Below, piece after piece: positions 8,008-16,491 of a stretch of DNA of 62,559 bases. The notes beneath the pieces are model-generated. The model was given only the letters and a program-made list of their open reading frames with translations. It was not told where the DNA came from and searched no databases. Position numbers and translations under genes: made by a program. The DNA comes from Moraxella sp. (lineage in GTDB: Bacteria > Pseudomonadota > Gammaproteobacteria > Pseudomonadales > Moraxellaceae): assembly GCA_030530785.1 (NCBI GenBank), contig JAUMUJ010000009.1:1-62559 (forward strand), in the 5' to 3' direction. Position 1 is the first letter of the stretch, and the number at the start of each line of letters is the position of its first letter.

Positions 8008-9324
8008 CTACCCTATGATGCCCTTTTGTTTGGCTTCATCAAGCCACTTTGGAAACTCTTCTAACAACAGCTCATAAAGCCTGTCATCGCTAATGCTGTT
8101 AATGCTGTCCACTTCAAAAAAGTTACAATTATCAACCACCCGCCCTGTCATGTCGTCCAGCTTTTTGAGTACGCCATAATTTCTGCCACCCACCCCAACA
8201 AATTGCCAAAAAATCGGCAGATTGGCACACTCGGTCAGCACCTTTTGCATTTGTCGAGAGCTACCGACCCCGCCGTCCGAGATAAACAGCACATAAACAG
8301 GCGTTTTGTCCGTCAAAGTGGCAGGATTGACTGATTGTGTGAGTTTGCCAAAAAATCCTTGACTTTGGGCGAGGCAATAATAATCAATCACCGCTTTAAT
8401 GGCGGGGATTTCGTTATTAAATCTTGCCCCCACCGCCCAATTTTTCCAGCCATGCTTGGTGGTATTGACAAAATCATTGATGTTTTGTAAGGTTACGTCA
8501 TCAAGTTGCGTGGTCAGATTGGCAAATGCCCAACATTCAAAACTGCCATCATCATCAAAGTTAATGGCAAGGGGCATGAGCCGATTGACGACCTTTTGTA
8601 CATCGCCATTTTTGTACTGCCAATTCATAGAGCCTGACGCATCAAGCACAAGAGCGACTCGGGCTTTAACATCAAGCAAACCCTTTTTTTCTAGGGTAAT
8701 GAGCGATTTTTTGGTCAAATCAATGATGGACGGATTGCCCGTTTGCTCGGCTTTTTGCAGGGACAGTTTTTTCTTTAAATCCAGTGTACTGGTGTGATTT
8801 TGGGCGGGTGGATGTGCAGGTATATCGTCCGCCACTTCGCCCCCAAAATGACGTATCAGGCTTGCCAATCCGCCATCAAAGCCCTGCCCCACCGCATTGA
8901 CCCGCCACTCGCCTTTTTTATAAAAGCTTAGTAGCATGACTGCCTTTTCGTCCGCTAAATCAGTGGGGATAAAGCTCACCATCGTTTGACCATGTTGCAC
9001 CACAGACACCGTCAAGCCGTGCAAATCCCTTGCCACACCCTGACCATCTATGCTGATGGCAAGCGTGAGCGTGTGGATTTTTGGGTTTAGGTCAGACAAA
9101 CGAATGCTAAATTTTTGACCATCAAAACCAACCGCACCGCACGGGCTTTTTGGCTGATTATAAAAAGTCATGTAGGCTTCATCGGACAGTCTGCCAAGCT
9201 CATCAAGCCCAAAGATTGCCACATCGGTAACGACTGCCGAGCGGTGCGACACCATGACATCAAAGCCCTCCACGCCCAGCCCGAATGCGGATATGGGGGA
9301 TTTTTGACCTTTAATGAGTTGCAT
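8008..9324 (-). CDS. terF: TerF-like protein: TerD domain fused to a von Willebrand A domain
   Basis: A 438-residue protein. Residues 1-165 form a TerD domain that keeps the fold markers (MTFYNQ, KKGEWRVNAVGQGFDGGL) but not the GDNRTG..GDDE calcium motif. A variable linker follows, then a vWA domain from about 221 with the metal-ion-dependent adhesion motif DASGS (228-232) and FISDGG later. This architecture matches TerF of classical ter operons. The start at 9324 has AAAGGA 8 nt upstream and matches TerD N termini; the in-frame start 39 bp further out is less likely. It is followed closely by the AIM24 gene. It may act as a scaffold for metal-dependent assembly of Ter proteins (inference). 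Confidence 0.88.
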   Translation of the reverse strand: MQLIKGQKSPISAFGLGVEGFDVMVSHRSAVVTDVAIFGLDELGRLSDEAYMTFYNQPKSPCGAVGFDGQKFSIRLSDLNPKIHTLTLAISIDGQGVARDLHGLTVSVVQHGQTMVSFIPTDLADEKAVMLLSFYKKGEWRVNAVGQGFDGGLASLIRHFGGEVADDIPAHPPAQNHTSTLDLKKKLSLQKAEQTGNPSIIDLTKKSLITLEKKGLLDVKARVALVLDASGSMNWQYKNGDVQKVVNRLMPLAINFDDDGSFECWAFANLTTQLDDVTLQNINDFVNTTKHGWKNWAVGARFNNEIPAIKAVIDYYCLAQSQGFFGKLTQSVNPATLTDKTPVYVLFISDGGVGSSRQMQKVLTECANLPIFWQFVGVGGRNYGVLKKLDDMTGRVVDNCNFFEVDSINSISDDRLYELLLEEFPKWLDEAKQKGIIG

Positions 9325-9353
9325 ACCGAGTCCTTTGTTGATAAAAAGTGGCA

Positions 9354-9385
9354 AAAAAGGCAAAACCGTGCGATTCTGCCTTTTT
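9354..9385 (-). terminator. Terminator after the second TerD gene
   Basis: An AAAAAGGCA/TGCCTTTTT stem with a 14-nt loop and a T run on the minus strand, between the terD paralogue ending at 9395 and the TerF-like gene. Confidence 0.65.
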
Positions 9386-9394
9386 GTTTAAAGA

Positions 9395-9970
9395 TTATAC
9401 CGCCACACCATAGGAGCTTGCCAAAGGACCAAGCCCACCTGTAAAGCCTTGACCGACCGCACGGAACTTCCATTCGCCATTATGCTTATAAAGCTCACCA
9501 AAAATCATTGCCGTTTCGGTGGAGCTGTCTTCGGACAAGTCATAACGAGCCACTTCTGCCCCGCCTTGTGAGTTTACGATACGGATATAGGCATCGCCGA
9601 CTTGACCGAAGTTTTGGTTGCGGGCTTGCCCGTCATAGATGACCGCACAGAACACCACTTTGGCAACATCGGCAGGGACACGGGTCAAATCCACTTTGAC
9701 AATCTCATCATCGCCATCGCCTTCACCGGTGCGGTTGTCGCCTGTATGCTCTACCGAACCATCAGCAGATGTTAGGTTATTAAAAAAGATAAAATCGGCA
9801 TCGGTGCGAACTTTACCATCTTCTTTGACCAAAAACGCCACCGCATCAAGGTCAAACGCCTGACCGTCTGTGGCACGGGGATTCCAGCCCAGACCAACCG
9901 CCATCTGGGCAAGGGTGGGGGCTTCTTTACTAAGATTGACGTTACCGCCTTTGGTTAAGCTGATTGCCAT
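9395..9970 (-). CDS. TerD-family protein (TerD/TerE type)
   Basis: A 191-residue canonical TerD-fold protein. It has the N-terminal [20 protein letters not shown]-type strand, [16 protein letters not shown], the complete [13 protein letters not shown] calcium-binding signature and the closing [16 protein letters not shown] strand. The start at 9970 (AAGGAAA upstream) is preferred over one 18 bp further out. It closely resembles the terD gene at 11250-11828, so it is probably TerD or TerE; the symbol cannot be settled by eye. It is flanked by terminators on both sides and so appears to be its own transcription unit. Confidence 0.88.
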   Translation of the reverse strand: MAISLTKGGNVNLSKEAPTLAQMAVGLGWNPRATDGQAFDLDAVAFLVKEDGKVRTDADFIFFNNLTSADGSVEHTGDNRTGEGDGDDEIVKVDLTRVPADVAKVVFCAVIYDGQARNQNFGQVGDAYIRIVNSQGGAEVARYDLSEDSSTETAMIFGELYKHNGEWKFRAVGQGFTGGLGPLASSYGVAV

Positions 9971-9989
9971 GTTCATTTTCCTTATCAAG

Positions 9990-10016
9990 TAAAAAACGTG
10001 AGCTTAAAACTCACGT
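9990..10016 (-). terminator. Terminator after the DUF475 gene
   Basis: A perfect 7-bp stem ACGTGAG/CTCACGT (9996-10002 with 10010-10016), followed on the minus strand by a run of six T. It lies between the DUF475 gene and the terD paralogue. Confidence 0.7.
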
Positions 10017-10077
10017 CCTACTATAACAAAATGACCATGCTTGCACAAGCCTTATTTGTTATTATATGTATCAAAAA

Positions 10078-11163
10078 TTAACCAGTTTCGTCTTCTGTGC
10101 TGGGGTTATTTTTACGATACTGGACAGACGCTATCACAGATGCCACAATAAAGGCAATCCCAATCAGACCCGTAACCATCTCTGGCACATGAAATTTCAT
10201 GGAAATGAGCATGATAATCGCCAATGCCCCGATGGCATAGTGAGCCCCATGTTCTAGGTACACAAACTCATCTAATGTGCCTTTTTCCACCAAAAAGATG
10301 GTCATAGAACGCACAAACATCGCTCCGATGGCAAGACCTATCATGATGATAATCACATCATTGGTGATAGCAAACGCCCCGATGACCCCATCAAAACTGA
10401 ACGATGCATCCAGCACTTCTAAATACAAAAAACCTGCAATGCCCCCTTTGGCAATCGCTCCTGCCACTTCGTTACCATCCACTTTTTCATCGTCATCATC
10501 GCCTTCAAGCAACGTGGATAAAACATTGACCCCCATATAGATGAGTATGCCCCACACGCCTGCCATCAGCACGGCTGATTTTTGGGCTTCGTCCACCCAA
10601 AGCAGTGAAATCATGAGCGTAACGATGGCAACAAACACACTCATGGCATCTACCTTACCAAAGCGAGCCAGCCTGCTTTCTAGCCAGCCAAACCAATGAA
10701 TGTCTTTATCATCAAACACAAAATTTAAAAAAACCAGCAGTAGGAACATTCCCCCAAAAGCGGCGATTTCGGCGTGGTGAGCGATGAGCTTAGCAGAATA
10801 CTCTTTGGGGTCATTGAGTGCCAAATCCACCACTTGCCCCATGCTCATGTCTGCCGTTACCGCCACAATGACGATGGGAAACACCAAACGCATACCAAAC
10901 ACAGCGATGAGCATACCCACCGTCAAAAAAATCGTTTTCCAAAATTTATCCCAATGTTTTAGTACGGACGCATTAACCACCGCATTATCAAAGGACAGCG
11001 AGATTTCCATGAGTGCCAACACCAGCGTAAAAAATAATGCTGATACCAAGGCGGTCGTCCCGCCGTGTATAAAACCCCAATAGCCCGCCCCTATCAGTGC
11101 CACCACCGTAAAGATGATGTCAAAATAAAAGAACTTTAAATTTTTCATCATAGATGACATTTT
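10078..11163 (-). CDS. DUF475 family integral membrane protein (TerC-like)
   Basis: A roughly 361-residue polytopic membrane protein of the DUF475/TerC superfamily, with about eight to nine hydrophobic segments. The family signatures are present: EISLSFDNAVVNA in the second segment and LEVLDASFSFDGVIGAFAIT in the second half. Both carry the membrane-embedded acidic residues typical of TerC-like putative metal exporters. An acidic loop (EGDDDDEKVD) separates the two halves. Start choice is uncertain: ATG codons at 11163, 11154 and 11151 and a TTG at 11178 are all in frame, and GGAA at about 11166-11169 best suits 11154. It lies between terD and its paralogue and probably forms the membrane anchor or ion channel of the Ter complex. 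Confidence 0.88.
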   Translation of the reverse strand, partial: KMSSMMKNLKFFYFDIIFTVVALIGAGYWGFIHGGTTALVSALFFTLVLALMEISLSFDNAVVNASVLKHWDKFWKTIFLTVGMLIAVFGMRLVFPIVIVAVTADMSMGQVVDLALNDPKEYSAKLIAHHAEIAAFGGMFLLLVFLNFVFDDKDIHWFGWLESRLARFGKVDAMSVFVAIVTLMISLLWVDEAQKSAVLMAGVWGILIYMGVNVLSTLLEGDDDDEKVDGNEVAGAIAKGGIAGFLYLEVLDASFSFDGVIGAFAITNDVIIIMIGLAIGAMFVRSMTIFLVEKGTLDEFVYLEHGAHYAIGALAIIMLISMKFHVPEMVTGLIGIAFIVASVIASVQYRKNNPSTEDETG

Positions 11164-11176
11164 CCAAACAATAATC

Positions 11177-11207
11177 AAAAAAAGTGGTAATCAAACTACC
11201 ACTTTTT
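11177..11207 (-). terminator. Terminator after terD
   Basis: AAAAAGTGGTA (11179-11189) pairs perfectly with TACCACTTTTT (11197-11207) around a 7-nt loop. T runs on both sides make it potentially bidirectional. It separates terD from the DUF475 gene. Confidence 0.75.
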
Positions 11208-11249
11208 ATCAATAAACACAATGACTGTTGTGTATCGCATGAATGCAAG

Positions 11250-11828
11250 CTAGGCGATGTTAATGCCGTATTGAGCACACATCGCTCCCAGTCCACCGCC
11301 ATAGCCTTGACCGACCGCACGGAACTTCCATTCGCCATTATGACGATACACTTCGCCGAACACCATCGCCGTTTCAATGGAATAATCTTCGGCTAAATCA
11401 AAACGCACCACTTCGGCTCCTGTTTGTTCATTGACCACACGGATAAACGCATTGGCAACTTGCCCGAAGTTTTGACCACGAGCTTGGGCATCGTGAATGG
11501 TTACGGTGATGGCAATCTTTTCAATCTCGGGCGACAGACGGGTCAAATCCACCTTAATCACCTCGTCATCACCATCGCCAAGCCCCGTGCGGTTATCACC
11601 CGTATGCTCTACCGCCCCATCGGTGGATTTTAATTGATTATAAAAAATAAAATCATGGTCGCCACGCACTTTGCCCGTAGCGGTCAGCAAAAACGCACTG
11701 GCATCAAGGTCAAAATCCTGCCCTGATGTGGCTCGCTCGTCCCAACCTAAGCCGATGAGCAGTTTGGTTAAAGTAGGGTCGGTTTTTGATAGGGATAAAT
11801 TACCACCTTTATTTAATGAAATTGCCAT
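11250..11828 (-). CDS. terD: Tellurium resistance protein TerD
   Basis: A 192-residue protein that closely follows the enterobacterial TerD pattern from end to end: [67 protein letters not shown] (calcium site), [23 protein letters not shown], and [29 protein letters not shown] followed by QYGIN. It is cytoplasmic, calcium-binding, and implicated in resistance to tellurite, oxidants, phage and colicins. A GGAGC ribosome-binding site lies 8 nt before the ATG. It is the first gene of the Ter island, followed by its own terminator. Confidence 0.95.
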   Translation of the reverse strand: MAISLNKGGNLSLSKTDPTLTKLLIGLGWDERATSGQDFDLDASAFLLTATGKVRGDHDFIFYNQLKSTDGAVEHTGDNRTGLGDGDDEVIKVDLTRLSPEIEKIAITVTIHDAQARGQNFGQVANAFIRVVNEQTGAEVVRFDLAEDYSIETAMVFGEVYRHNGEWKFRAVGQGYGGGLGAMCAQYGINIA

Positions 11829-11928
11829 AAAAAGCTCCTGTCATTTGCTTAAAAATTTCACACAAGTAATGAGCCAATTTACCACAAATCCGCCACAATT
11901 ACAATGCCGTTAATGACACCCAAAAGCA

Positions 11929-12759
<831 letters not shown>

Positions 12760-12769
12760 TTATCCAAAC

Positions 12770-12795
12770 AAAAGCCGAACCTGTGTCCGACTTTT
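12770..12795 (-). terminator. Terminator after the nitroreductase gene
   Basis: AAAAGCCGAA (12770-12779) and TCCGACTTTT (12786-12795) form a 10-bp stem with two G-U pairs and a T run on the minus strand, 10 bp after the stop codon. Confidence 0.6.
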
Positions 12796-12804
12796 GAGAT
12801 ATCA

Positions 12805-13587
12805 TCAGCGTTTGGCAAAACCTTGTGATTGTAAATATTCTAGCATGAATGGACGCACGTCCCCACCAAAGGTATCAGCGATTTGGGCTTTCCAGTCCAG
12901 CTCCAAGCCACGAGTGCCATAGTAGGCTTTGACTTCGTCATTATAGACCGACAACACCTCATCGCTTGGGGTTTGGTAAGTGTCAGTGGATACGATGACA
13001 TCAAGTGGTAGGCGTGGGCGTTGCGATTGGTTGATTTTTGAACCCCAATCAGGGTGTCCTAAGCACAGACCAAACAGCGGTATGACGTGTTTTGGTAAGC
13101 CCAATATGTCGCCTGCTCGCTTGATGTCGTTACGCAGTGAGCCGATATATACCCCACCAAGCCCCAAGCTCTCTGCCGTTGCCAGCATATTTTGAGCCAT
13201 AAGAGCAGTGTCAATCGCCCCGATGAGTAGTACTTCTGTCCAGTCAGTATTAACATCGGCAAGGGCGTGATGACGGTAAGCATCCGCACAAAAAACCAAA
13301 TACTCCGCACAGCTTTCCACATAACCATGCCCCAAGCGTTTGCCGTCTGCTGTCGCCTTATCATACTCGTCTGCCGTCATATCGCATGAGATTTGGCGTA
13401 GGGCAACTCGTTTGGCTTTATCTACCACCCGAATCACACTCACTGCTTGCAAGTAGCTGGACGTGGACACCGCTCGCCCCGCTTCTAAGATGGCAGTAAG
13501 CATTTCGTCAGAAATCGGCTCGCCTGTGTATTTACGCACTGAACGGTGATTTAATAAAGTCTCTAAGGTGGGTTTGCTGTCTAACAT
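12805..13587 (-). CDS. nfsA: NfsA-type oxygen-insensitive NADPH nitroreductase
   Basis: A 260-residue flavin oxidoreductase of the NfsA/Frp branch. The N-terminal [25 protein letters not shown] binds FMN phosphate. The middle has [27 protein letters not shown], and the [11 protein letters not shown] motif of this branch follows. The C-terminal region (SWR-like dimer arm, ending [10 protein letters not shown]) is of normal length. The enzyme reduces nitro compounds and quinones in the cytoplasm using FMN and NADPH. It is divergent from smpB. NfsA and other Frp-like enzymes cannot be separated by eye. Confidence 0.85.
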   Translation of the reverse strand: MLDSKPTLETLLNHRSVRKYTGEPISDEMLTAILEAGRAVSTSSYLQAVSVIRVVDKAKRVALRQISCDMTADEYDKATADGKRLGHGYVESCAEYLVFCADAYRHHALADVNTDWTEVLLIGAIDTALMAQNMLATAESLGLGGVYIGSLRNDIKRAGDILGLPKHVIPLFGLCLGHPDWGSKINQSQRPRLPLDVIVSTDTYQTPSDEVLSVYNDEVKAYYGTRGLELDWKAQIADTFGGDVRPFMLEYLQSQGFAKR

Positions 13588-13702
13588 CTCATTTTTCCGC
13601 TCTAAAAATCAATTTATCTTAACAGGCTTTTTTGATAAAGGCAAATTTGTTTTTATCGGGCAAATCTTTTATAATGAAAGCACGTATTTTATGGGAAAAG
13701 CC

Positions 13703-14179
13703 ATGTCAAAAAAGCCAAAAAAACCATCAAACCAAATCTGTGCCAACAAAAAAGCTCGCCATGAGTATTTTATAGAAGACACCTTTGAAGCAGGGCTTGC
13801 CCTAGAAGGCTGGGAGGTCAAATCCATCAGAGCAGGCAAAATGACACTCACAGATGCTTATGTGATTTTTAAAAATGGCGAAGCGTTCTTATTTGGTTCG
13901 CACATTCAGCCCCTACTGACCAGCTCCACACACATCAACCCCGACAACATTCGCACCCGCAAGCTGTTACTTAACCGCCGTGAGATTGATAAGCTGTTTG
14001 GCATGGTAAACCAAAAAGGCTATGCGGTCGTCCCCCTGTCGTGCTACTGGAAAGGCAGTCGGGTCAAATGCGAGATTGCCCTTGCCAAAGGCAAAAAACT
14101 CCACGACAAGCGAGCCACCCTAAAAGAGCGGGATTGGCAAATGGATAAAAAACGAGGCTTTAAGGCGGATTTGCGTTGA
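13703..14179 (+). CDS. smpB: SsrA (tmRNA)-binding protein SmpB
   Basis: A 158-residue partner of tmRNA in trans-translation rescue of stalled ribosomes. The SmpB core is intact: [52 protein letters not shown], and the basic tail ending [19 protein letters not shown]. The ATG at 13703 matches family N termini; an in-frame ATG at 13691 is possible. Its stop overlaps the TTG start of tsaC. No tmRNA gene was seen in the window. Confidence 0.96.
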   Translation: MSKKPKKPSNQICANKKARHEYFIEDTFEAGLALEGWEVKSIRAGKMTLTDAYVIFKNGEAFLFGSHIQPLLTSSTHINPDNIRTRKLLLNRREIDKLFGMVNQKGYAVVPLSCYWKGSRVKCEIALAKGKKLHDKRATLKERDWQMDKKRGFKADLR

Positions 14180-14763
14180 AACCTGCCGACATCACGCACG
14201 CCCTAAAACAAGGCAAACTCATCGCCTACCCCACCGAAACGGTGTGGGGCATGGGCTGTGATGCGTTTTGTGAACGTGCGGTTTTTGAGCTGTTAAACAT
14301 CAAAAACCGCCCTGTGGATAAGGGCTTGATTGTGCTGACTGATAAGGTGGAACGGATTTTGCCGTTTTTAGAGCAACTGCCTACCGAACGTCAGCGTGAA
14401 ATCATCAAGTCTTGGCAAATAGATAACACCGCCCAAGCCACCACTTGGCTGTTTCCCATACCTGATAACATCGCCATTCCTGCATGGCTGACAGGCACTC
14501 ATGATAGCCTTGCCATACGGGTAATAAACCACCCGCTCATCGCTGGGATTTGTTGTGAGCTTGCAAGCGATGACAACCCCTTTGGTTTTTTGGTATCTAC
14601 AAGCTGTAACCCAAACGCCCGACCCCCCGCCAAAGACCTTGATACCGCTTGGACATATTTTGGTAATAATCCCAACGTGATGTTTTTAGATGGCGACACA
14701 CTTGGCTATGATAAACCCAGCCAAATACGCTGTGCCCTGAGCGGAAAAATCATGCGGGATTAA
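14176..14763 (+). CDS. tsaC: Threonylcarbamoyl-AMP synthase (TsaC/YrdC family)
   Basis: A 195-residue YrdC-domain enzyme that makes threonylcarbamoyl-AMP for tRNA t6A37 modification. Key blocks are [16 protein letters not shown] (substrate pocket), [11 protein letters not shown], and [11 protein letters not shown], with [20 protein letters not shown] near the end. It appears to start with TTG at 14176, overlapping the smpB stop TGA, so the two are translationally coupled. TsaD, which uses its product, is encoded at 52094-53152. The length fits TsaC rather than the longer Sua5. Confidence 0.93.
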   Translation: MKPADITHALKQGKLIAYPTETVWGMGCDAFCERAVFELLNIKNRPVDKGLIVLTDKVERILPFLEQLPTERQREIIKSWQIDNTAQATTWLFPIPDNIAIPAWLTGTHDSLAIRVINHPLIAGICCELASDDNPFGFLVSTSCNPNARPPAKDLDTAWTYFGNNPNVMFLDGDTLGYDKPSQIRCALSGKIMRD

Positions 14764-14787
14764 AAAACCCAACCGAAGTTGGGATTT
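14764..14787. terminator. Bidirectional terminator between tsaC and infC
   Basis: A stem of CCCAAC/GTTGGG with a CGAA loop, flanked by A and T runs. It lies between the convergent tsaC and infC genes and can serve both. Confidence 0.75.
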
Positions 14788-14790
14788 TGG

Positions 14791-15312
14791 TTATTTTTTT
14801 CTGATAGGACCTAATAACATACCCATTTGGCGACCCTCCACCTTAGGGGCTTGTTCTACGCTGGCAATCTCTTCGGTGTCTTTGATGATACGCTCCAACT
14901 GGGCTCGCCCGATGTCTTGGTGGCTCATCTCACGCCCACGAAAGCGAATGGAGACTTTTACTTTGTCTTTGTCTTCCAAAAACTCCACGATTTTACGCAG
15001 TTTAACCTGATAATCCGCTTCTTCGGTACCTGGTCGTAGCTTAATTTCTTTAACTTGGGTTTGTTTTTGGTTCTTTTTGGCTTCTTTGGCTTTTTGCTTT
15101 TGTTCGTACAAATAGCGTTTATAATCCATGATTTTGCAGACGGGTGGCTTTGCGTCTGGCACAATCTCAACCAAATCAAGATTACTCTCACGAGCGGTTT
15201 CTAATGCCTGTTTTAGGCTTACCACGCCAAGCTGTTCGCCATCAGCACGCACAAGGCGGACTTCTTTGGCACGAATGTCTTCATTGACGTTTAGACGATT
15301 TGACGGTTTGAT
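14791..15312 (-). CDS. infC: Translation initiation factor IF-3, apparent AUC start codon
   Basis: A 173-residue IF-3 that binds the 30S subunit and proofreads start codons. The N domain has [22 protein letters not shown] and [28 protein letters not shown]. The C domain has [21 protein letters not shown] and [13 protein letters not shown], ending with [11 protein letters not shown]. The first in-frame ATG/GTG/TTG codon (15252) would cut off conserved N-terminal residues. The ATC codon at 15310-15312 lies 8 nt after a GGAG and gives the expected length. Rare AUU/AUC/AUA start codons are known for infC and underlie its autoregulation. thrS is on the same strand but 1.2 kb upstream, and rpmI/rplT do not follow. 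Confidence 0.93.
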   Translation of the reverse strand: MKPSNRLNVNEDIRAKEVRLVRADGEQLGVVSLKQALETARESNLDLVEIVPDAKPPVCKIMDYKRYLYEQKQKAKEAKKNQKQTQVKEIKLRPGTEEADYQVKLRKIVEFLEDKDKVKVSIRFRGREMSHQDIGRAQLERIIKDTEEIASVEQAPKVEGRQMGMLLGPIRKK

Positions 15313-15454
15313 GGGTCGTACTCCAAATAAAAAGATTGAGTGTTATTCTAATTAAAAGCGATAAAAATTTCAAGGGGGATTTGATAAATTGGGCAAGAAT
15401 TTATAAAGTTAATCATAAAACCCGCCCAAATAAACAAACTTTCAAAAACCAAGA

Positions 15455-15730
15455 CTACTCGCCACAGCTCAAATAATCGTAAAATACCCAACCCAAAAAC
15501 TTATCATTATCATAACTAAATGCACGCACCCACACCCTGCCGTTTTTGTCTTCCCTATAACCATTGATATAGACGTAAGTACCATTTTTTAAAGTACCCA
15601 ATACCTTACCATACGGGGCTTTACGATACTTCAACGGCGTACCTGTGGGGTCAGCAACTTTACAAGTCTCGGCATACGCTGACGTGCTAATCGCAAGCGT
15701 GGCAAATAGAGCAAGGGCTAGTTTTTTCAT
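15455..15730 (-). CDS. Small secreted protein with a bacterial SH3-like fold
   Basis: A 91-residue protein. It has a clear signal peptide (MKKLALALFATLAISTSAYA, cleavage after AYA) and then about 70 residues resembling a single SH3-like domain: CKVADPTGTPLKYRKAPYGKV.GTLKNGTYVYI, then WVRAFSYDNDKFLGWVFYDYLSC. Two cysteines, one near each end of the mature protein, may form a disulphide. AAGGAG precedes the ATG at 15730. It is probably periplasmic. Its upstream region shares the string ctatctttgct with that of the gene at 15978, suggesting a duplicated promoter. The function is unknown. Confidence 0.75.
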   Translation of the reverse strand: MKKLALALFATLAISTSAYAETCKVADPTGTPLKYRKAPYGKVLGTLKNGTYVYINGYREDKNGRVWVRAFSYDNDKFLGWVFYDYLSCGE

Positions 15731-15861
15731 AAAACTCTCCTTAAAAAACATGGCAATCTTTATTTTAGCATAGAATTAACAGCAAAGATAGGGGGATTTA
15801 TTTTTAGGCTCATTATCATTTGTTGTGCTTTATCTGAATCACAAAGGATAAACCGTCCATA

Positions 15862-15960
15862 TTAAAATCTCATCAAGATTTTATTATCACCATTTTTAGC
15901 AAAACCTTGTCCGCTCATTGTCATTGGTGTACATAAAACAGCGATTTTAATATTTCTCAT
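15862..15960 (-). pseudogene. Decayed duplicate of the neighbouring secreted-protein gene (N-terminal remnant)
   Basis: A 32-codon frame beginning MRNIKIAVLC and continuing MSGQGFAKN parallels the signal peptide of the intact gene just upstream (MKTLKAVAVC..MSGQSFANT). It then ends at a stop. Only the signal-peptide portion survives, so this looks like the remnant of a tandem duplication. Confidence 0.5.
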
Positions 15961-15977
15961 AAAACACCTTAAATTTT

Positions 15978-16379
15978 TTAAAATAAGTTCTCATCAGCAC
16001 ATACTTTCACATCAATCTTAATACTGCTTTTGTTTTGGGTGGTAAAAGACACGCCATATAAGCCTGTTATGGTTGGCTCATACAAATAAATCGTGGGATA
16101 AAAATCAATCAGCTCTCCCACACTCATTAAGGGTTTTTGGTTTGGGTCTGTGATATGAATGTTGATTTTTGCGTTGCTTTGAATTTGAAAGCCTAGCTGT
16201 TGATTTTCGGTGAGTGCTAATACAAAAGTTTGATTTGGTTTTTTGCCAACTTTTGTGTTAAAATCATGACAAGTTTCACCTTTGGGAAATGTGATTTGTA
16301 TGGGTTTGGCAGTATTGGCAAAACTTTGTCCACTCATGACAAATAAGGCACAAACAGCAACCGCTTTTAAAGTTTTCAT
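15978..16379 (-). CDS. Small secreted protein of unknown function
   Basis: A 133-residue protein with a signal peptide (MKTLKAVAVCALFVMSGQSFA) and a mature beta-rich part that I do not assign to a family. It has two cysteines (GETCHDF and VKVCADE), a possible disulphide. The phrases KINIHITDPNQKPL and YLYEPTITGLYGVSF suggest a pre-peptidase-like or beta-sandwich fold, but this is weak. It lies between thrS and infC, with a degenerate duplicate immediately downstream. Confidence 0.7.
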   Translation of the reverse strand: MKTLKAVAVCALFVMSGQSFANTAKPIQITFPKGETCHDFNTKVGKKPNQTFVLALTENQQLGFQIQSNAKINIHITDPNQKPLMSVGELIDFYPTIYLYEPTITGLYGVSFTTQNKSSIKIDVKVCADENLF

Positions 16380-16440
16380 AAAATACTCTTAAAATGAAGT
16401 TAGTTTTTATCGTATCAGAAAATAAAAAGCAAAGATAGAC

Positions 16441-16484
16441 ATAAAAATAAAACCCACTCAATTTTCTTGAATGGATTTTATTTT
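16441..16484 (-). terminator. Terminator after thrS
   Basis: AAAACCCACTCAA (16449-16461) pairs with TTGAATGGATTTT (16467-16479) over 13 bp with two G-U pairs and a 5-nt loop, followed by T-rich sequence on the minus strand. It lies 13 bp after the thrS stop and would separate thrS from the downstream genes. Confidence 0.65.
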
Positions 16485-16491
16485 TAACAAC

